Of a stretch of DNA of 9,031 nt, positions 6,849-9,031 are shown one piece after another. The notes under the pieces were generated by a model. It ran no database searches and had not been told where the DNA came from. It saw nothing but the letters and a program-made list of their open reading frames with translations. Each line of letters starts with the position of its first letter. Position 1 is the first letter of the stretch. Both the position numbers and the translations under genes were made by a program. Source of the stretch: Duncaniella sp. (GTDB lineage Bacteria; Bacteroidota; Bacteroidia; Bacteroidales; Muribaculaceae); NCBI RefSeq assembly GCF_029054785.1, contig NZ_JAIDEN010000115.1:1-9031 (forward strand), given 5' to 3'.

Positions 6849-6884
6849 AAAAAACGCCCGCCAAGATTCACATCTTAGCGGACG
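6849..6884 (-). terminator. Strong intrinsic terminator after the ABC operon
   Basis: Read on the minus strand, a 13-bp stem (6884-6872 with 6867-6855, two G-U wobbles and no other mismatch) closes a 4-base loop and runs into six Ts (6854-6849). It lies about 90 bases after the MacB-type permease stop and should end that transcript, insulating the EFR1-type gene. Confidence 0.88.
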
Positions 6885-6975
6885 CATTGTTAAACACTTA
6901 ACATCTTTTCTGCTTATAAACTAATCTTCTATTATATCTGTGTGTGTGTATTGAAAGTATGAGCAATTTTAATGA

Positions 6976-8193
6976 TCATTCATATCGGATAGCTTCGATC
7001 GGGTCAAGATTTGAAGCTTTCTTGGCAGGATACCAGCCGAAGAAGACTCCGGTCACGGTGCAAACCGCAAAGGAAAGTCCGACGGAATACATCTGTATAT
7101 AGACGGGCCAATGAGCGATAACCGTCACAAGCCATGAAGCGAGCACTCCTACCAGAATCCCGATCACACCGCCCGTGACACTGATGATCACGGCTTCGAT
7201 GAGAAACTGGGAGAGGATGTCGATGCCGCGCGCGCCGATCGACATTCGCAGACCGATCTCACGTGTGCGTTCGGTCACGGAAACATACATGATGTTCATG
7301 ATGCCGATACCGCCGACAAGAAGCGAGATTCCGGCGATGCAGGCAAGAAGCACCGTCATCATGTCACTCGTAGAGTTCATCATCTCGCTCAGTTCCTGCT
7401 GCGAACGGATCTGAAAATCATCGTCGGCATCCTCTTTAAGTTTATGGCGCGAGCGAAGCATTTCCGTAACGGACTCAATGGTTTCCTCTGTCTCGTCCTC
7501 ATTGACCGCGCTGGCGAAAATTCCCTGAATGTAGTCAATGGCGAGGACTCGTTTCATCACGGTAGTGTAAGGAGCGAGGACAACGTCATCCTGGTCCTGC
7601 CCCATCGAGTTAGTACCTTTTGACTCCAACACTCCGATGACTGTCATGGGGATCTTTCCGAAACGCACCACCCTACCGACCGGATCCTCTCCGCCTGGGA
7701 AGAGATTGTCGACAACAGTCTTGCCGAGGATGCAGACCTTCGCCGCCTGCTTTATATCCTGTTCGGTAAACATTGTTCCGTCCTTGACTTTGAGTTTACG
7801 GATTTCAAGATAGTCAGGAGTGATGCCGTACATTGTCGAGGGATAGTTGTTGTTTCCGTTGACAAACTGGCCACCGGAATTGACCGACGGCGAAATCGCA
7901 GCTATTCCGGGAAGAGACTGGAGCGCTTCATAGTCCGAGACCTCCAGAGTCTGCATATCATCTGCACTCTGGCGCACACCGCCGCGCTGCATGTTTCCAG
8001 GATGGATCATTATCATGTTCGACCCCATTTCCGAGATCTGTGCCTTGATACTGTTTTTGGAACCTTGGCCGATCGCAAGCATGGTGATCACCGAGGCAAC
8101 ACCGATGATGATGCCGAGCATGGTCAGAAAGCACCTGAGTTTATTGTTGTTCAGAGCTTTGAGAGCTATTTTCAGGAGATTGCTTAGATTCAT
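6976..8193 (-). CDS. MacB-type ABC transporter permease
   Basis: Inner-membrane permease of 405 residues with MacB/FtsX topology. One span lies at about 20-42 (LTMLGIIIGVASVITMLAIG), followed by a large periplasmic MacB_PCD domain (about 45-275). Three C-terminal spans follow at about 279-303, 333-360 and 369-389. The conserved cytoplasmic segment VSVTERTREIGLRMSIGAR lies between spans 2 and 3, and the C-terminus WYPAKKASNLDPIEAIRYE is typical. These proteins work as mechanotransmitters: the ATPase drives periplasmic movement that exports macrolides, peptides, toxins or lipoproteins through an adaptor and a TolC-like channel. The ATPase is a separate gene, unlike the fused E. coli MacB. I chose ATG 8193, two bases after the ATPase stop; TTG 8199, which overlaps that stop, would add two residues. 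The substrate cannot be read from sequence. Confidence 0.93.
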   Translation of the reverse strand: MNLSNLLKIALKALNNNKLRCFLTMLGIIIGVASVITMLAIGQGSKNSIKAQISEMGSNMIMIHPGNMQRGGVRQSADDMQTLEVSDYEALQSLPGIAAISPSVNSGGQFVNGNNNYPSTMYGITPDYLEIRKLKVKDGTMFTEQDIKQAAKVCILGKTVVDNLFPGGEDPVGRVVRFGKIPMTVIGVLESKGTNSMGQDQDDVVLAPYTTVMKRVLAIDYIQGIFASAVNEDETEETIESVTEMLRSRHKLKEDADDDFQIRSQQELSEMMNSTSDMMTVLLACIAGISLLVGGIGIMNIMYVSVTERTREIGLRMSIGARGIDILSQFLIEAVIISVTGGVIGILVGVLASWLVTVIAHWPVYIQMYSVGLSFAVCTVTGVFFGWYPAKKASNLDPIEAIRYE

Positions 8194-8195
8194 TG

Positions 8196-8945
8196 TCAAT
8201 CGTTGTCTTTAGGAAGTGACTCATAAGCCTCACGTGCGGATTTCGGAAATGGATTGCAGGTGTCGGCAACCACTTTGCCGTCACGAAGCACAATGTTGCG
8301 CGAGGAATATTCCGCCAGTTCCGGATTGTGGGTTACAAATATTATGGTGCGTCCGCGGGAGTGGAGTTCCTGAAAAAGAGTCAGGATACTGAATGAGGTG
8401 CGTGTATCGAGATTTCCGGTAGCCTCATCGGCAAGAATGATCACCGGATCATTGACCAGTGCGCGGGCAATAGCAACACGCTGCTGCTGACCGCCGGACA
8501 TCTGGTTGCTCTTATGATAGAGTCTTTCGTGCAACCCTACCGCCTCAAGAGCCTTTATAGCCCTCTCACGGCGCTCTTTGGCAGAAACAGAAGAATTGTA
8601 AAGCAACGGAAGCTCAACATTCTCTATCGACGTGGTCTTTGGCAACAGATTATAGTTCTGAAACACAAATCCGATTTTGCGGTTACGGGTCACGGCCCGC
8701 TGGTTTTTGCTCATCGACTGTACGGAAACTCCGTCCAGGACATATTCTCCCGAAGTCGGGGTGTCGAGGCAGCCGAGGAGATTGAGCAGGGTTGACTTTC
8801 CTGAACCGGAAGTACCCATGATGGTGACGAACTCACCTTCGTGGATCGTGAAGGTGACTCCCCGGAGGGCCTTCACCTTCTCTCCGCCGACCATGAATTC
8901 ACGCCGCAGAGTCTCCACACGAATTATTTCTTTTTTTTCTGACAT
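8196..8945 (-). CDS. MacB/LolD-type ABC transporter ATP-binding protein
   Basis: Cytoplasmic ATPase subunit of 249 residues for the permease encoded immediately downstream. All nucleotide-binding motifs are intact: Walker A GTSGSGKST (44-52), the Q-loop at Q96 in FVFQNYNLL, signature MSGGQQQRVAIARAL (149-163), Walker B VIILADEAT (168-176, E174 catalytic), the D-loop GNLD and the switch histidine H206 in FVTHNPE. The FQNYNLLP and TGNLDT wording is that of the MacB/LolD/FtsE group. The C-terminal extension after about 225 is longer than in plain LolD and of unknown role. The gene is tightly linked to the permease (2-base gap), so the two form one operon. Upstream genes for a membrane-fusion protein and a TolC-like channel would be expected beyond 9031. 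A shared motif with the EFR1-type leader lies just before its start. Confidence 0.95.
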   Translation of the reverse strand: MSEKKEIIRVETLRREFMVGGEKVKALRGVTFTIHEGEFVTIMGTSGSGKSTLLNLLGCLDTPTSGEYVLDGVSVQSMSKNQRAVTRNRKIGFVFQNYNLLPKTTSIENVELPLLYNSSVSAKERRERAIKALEAVGLHERLYHKSNQMSGGQQQRVAIARALVNDPVIILADEATGNLDTRTSFSILTLFQELHSRGRTIIFVTHNPELAEYSSRNIVLRDGKVVADTCNPFPKSAREAYESLPKDND

Positions 8946-8948
8946 GAC

Positions 8949-8974
8949 GATAATTAGAGGTTGTTTAATAACAA
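8949..8974 (-). promoter_or_regulatory. Shared AT-rich motif upstream of the ABC ATPase gene
   Basis: Bases 8949-8964 (GATAATTAGAGGTTGT on the plus strand) match the complement of 6789-6804 at 15 of 16 positions. The right part forms a small dyad, TTGTT-TAAT-AACAA (8961-8974). The motif lies only 4-29 bases before the ATPase start codon, so it could affect operon expression or translation. It could also be a dispersed repeat; the function is inference. Confidence 0.35.
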
Positions 8975-9031
8975 TAGTTAAAATCTGAGCGAAAGTTTTG
9001 AGGTGGATATGGATCTGAATTGAAGGAGCAT

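Noticed and set aside
6939..6949. TG dinucleotide run (about 5.5 units) after the permease gene
   Set aside because: It is short, lies outside any gene or promoter, and is not long enough to suggest a contingency repeat.
8978..9031. Minus-strand tail of 17 open codons ending at a TAA, possibly the 3' end of an upstream gene (ends KLSLRF)
   Set aside because: It is too short to support a coding call; another frame is also open there, and no family motif is visible.
1..9031. CRISPR arrays, tRNA or rRNA genes, phage genes, toxin-antitoxin pairs
   Set aside because: No regularly spaced direct repeats, no tRNA-like or rRNA sequence and no matching protein families were seen.

Overview
The window looks like a chromosomal segment from a member of the Bacteroidales, probably from a gut lineage of fairly high GC such as Muribaculaceae. 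The family level is inference from general impression only. The order is better supported. The intergenic promoter matches follow the Bacteroidales pattern (TTTG about 20 bases before TAnnTTTG, often running on as GCA), Shine-Dalgarno sequences are weak, and the gene families are typical: an outer-membrane beta-barrel protein with a TonB-receptor-like plug, a LytS/LytR-type two-component pair, and a MacB-type ABC system. Intergenic DNA is clearly more AT-rich than the genes.

Layout. Bases 1-280 form a compact AT-rich element bounded by a perfect 55-bp inverted repeat (1-55 and 226-280) around a 170-bp core. The core carries one Bacteroidales -7 box facing out on each strand and has no gene. 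Next come three genes on the plus strand in one apparent operon: the outer-membrane beta-barrel protein (349-2556), a LytS-family sensor histidine kinase (2587-3591) and a LytTR response regulator (3588-4316), the last two overlapping by ATGA. A promoter with both boxes (4319-4350) and a leader of about 160 nt precede a MATE-family efflux transporter (4517-5887).

The minus strand takes over at a hairpin between convergent genes (5887-5909). It carries a flavodoxin-like/2x[4Fe-4S] protein of the EFR1 type (5917-6747), a strong intrinsic terminator (6849-6884) and a MacB-type permease plus ATPase pair (6976-8193, 8196-8945). The periplasmic adaptor and TolC-like partners expected for the ABC pair are not seen and would lie beyond base 9031 if present.

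How it may work together. The OMP and the two-component pair look like one unit, in which an envelope signal could reach the LytTR regulator. The MATE and MacB systems are exporters, so the window has an envelope/efflux flavour, but no regulatory link between the blocks is shown. The most striking non-coding feature is the 280-bp inverted-repeat element directly upstream of the OMP operon. It could be an invertible (phase-variable) promoter cassette or a non-autonomous insertion element (MITE) that brought a promoter. A second one is a shared AT-rich motif (GATAnTTAGAGGTTGT) upstream of both the EFR1-type gene and the ABC ATPase gene.
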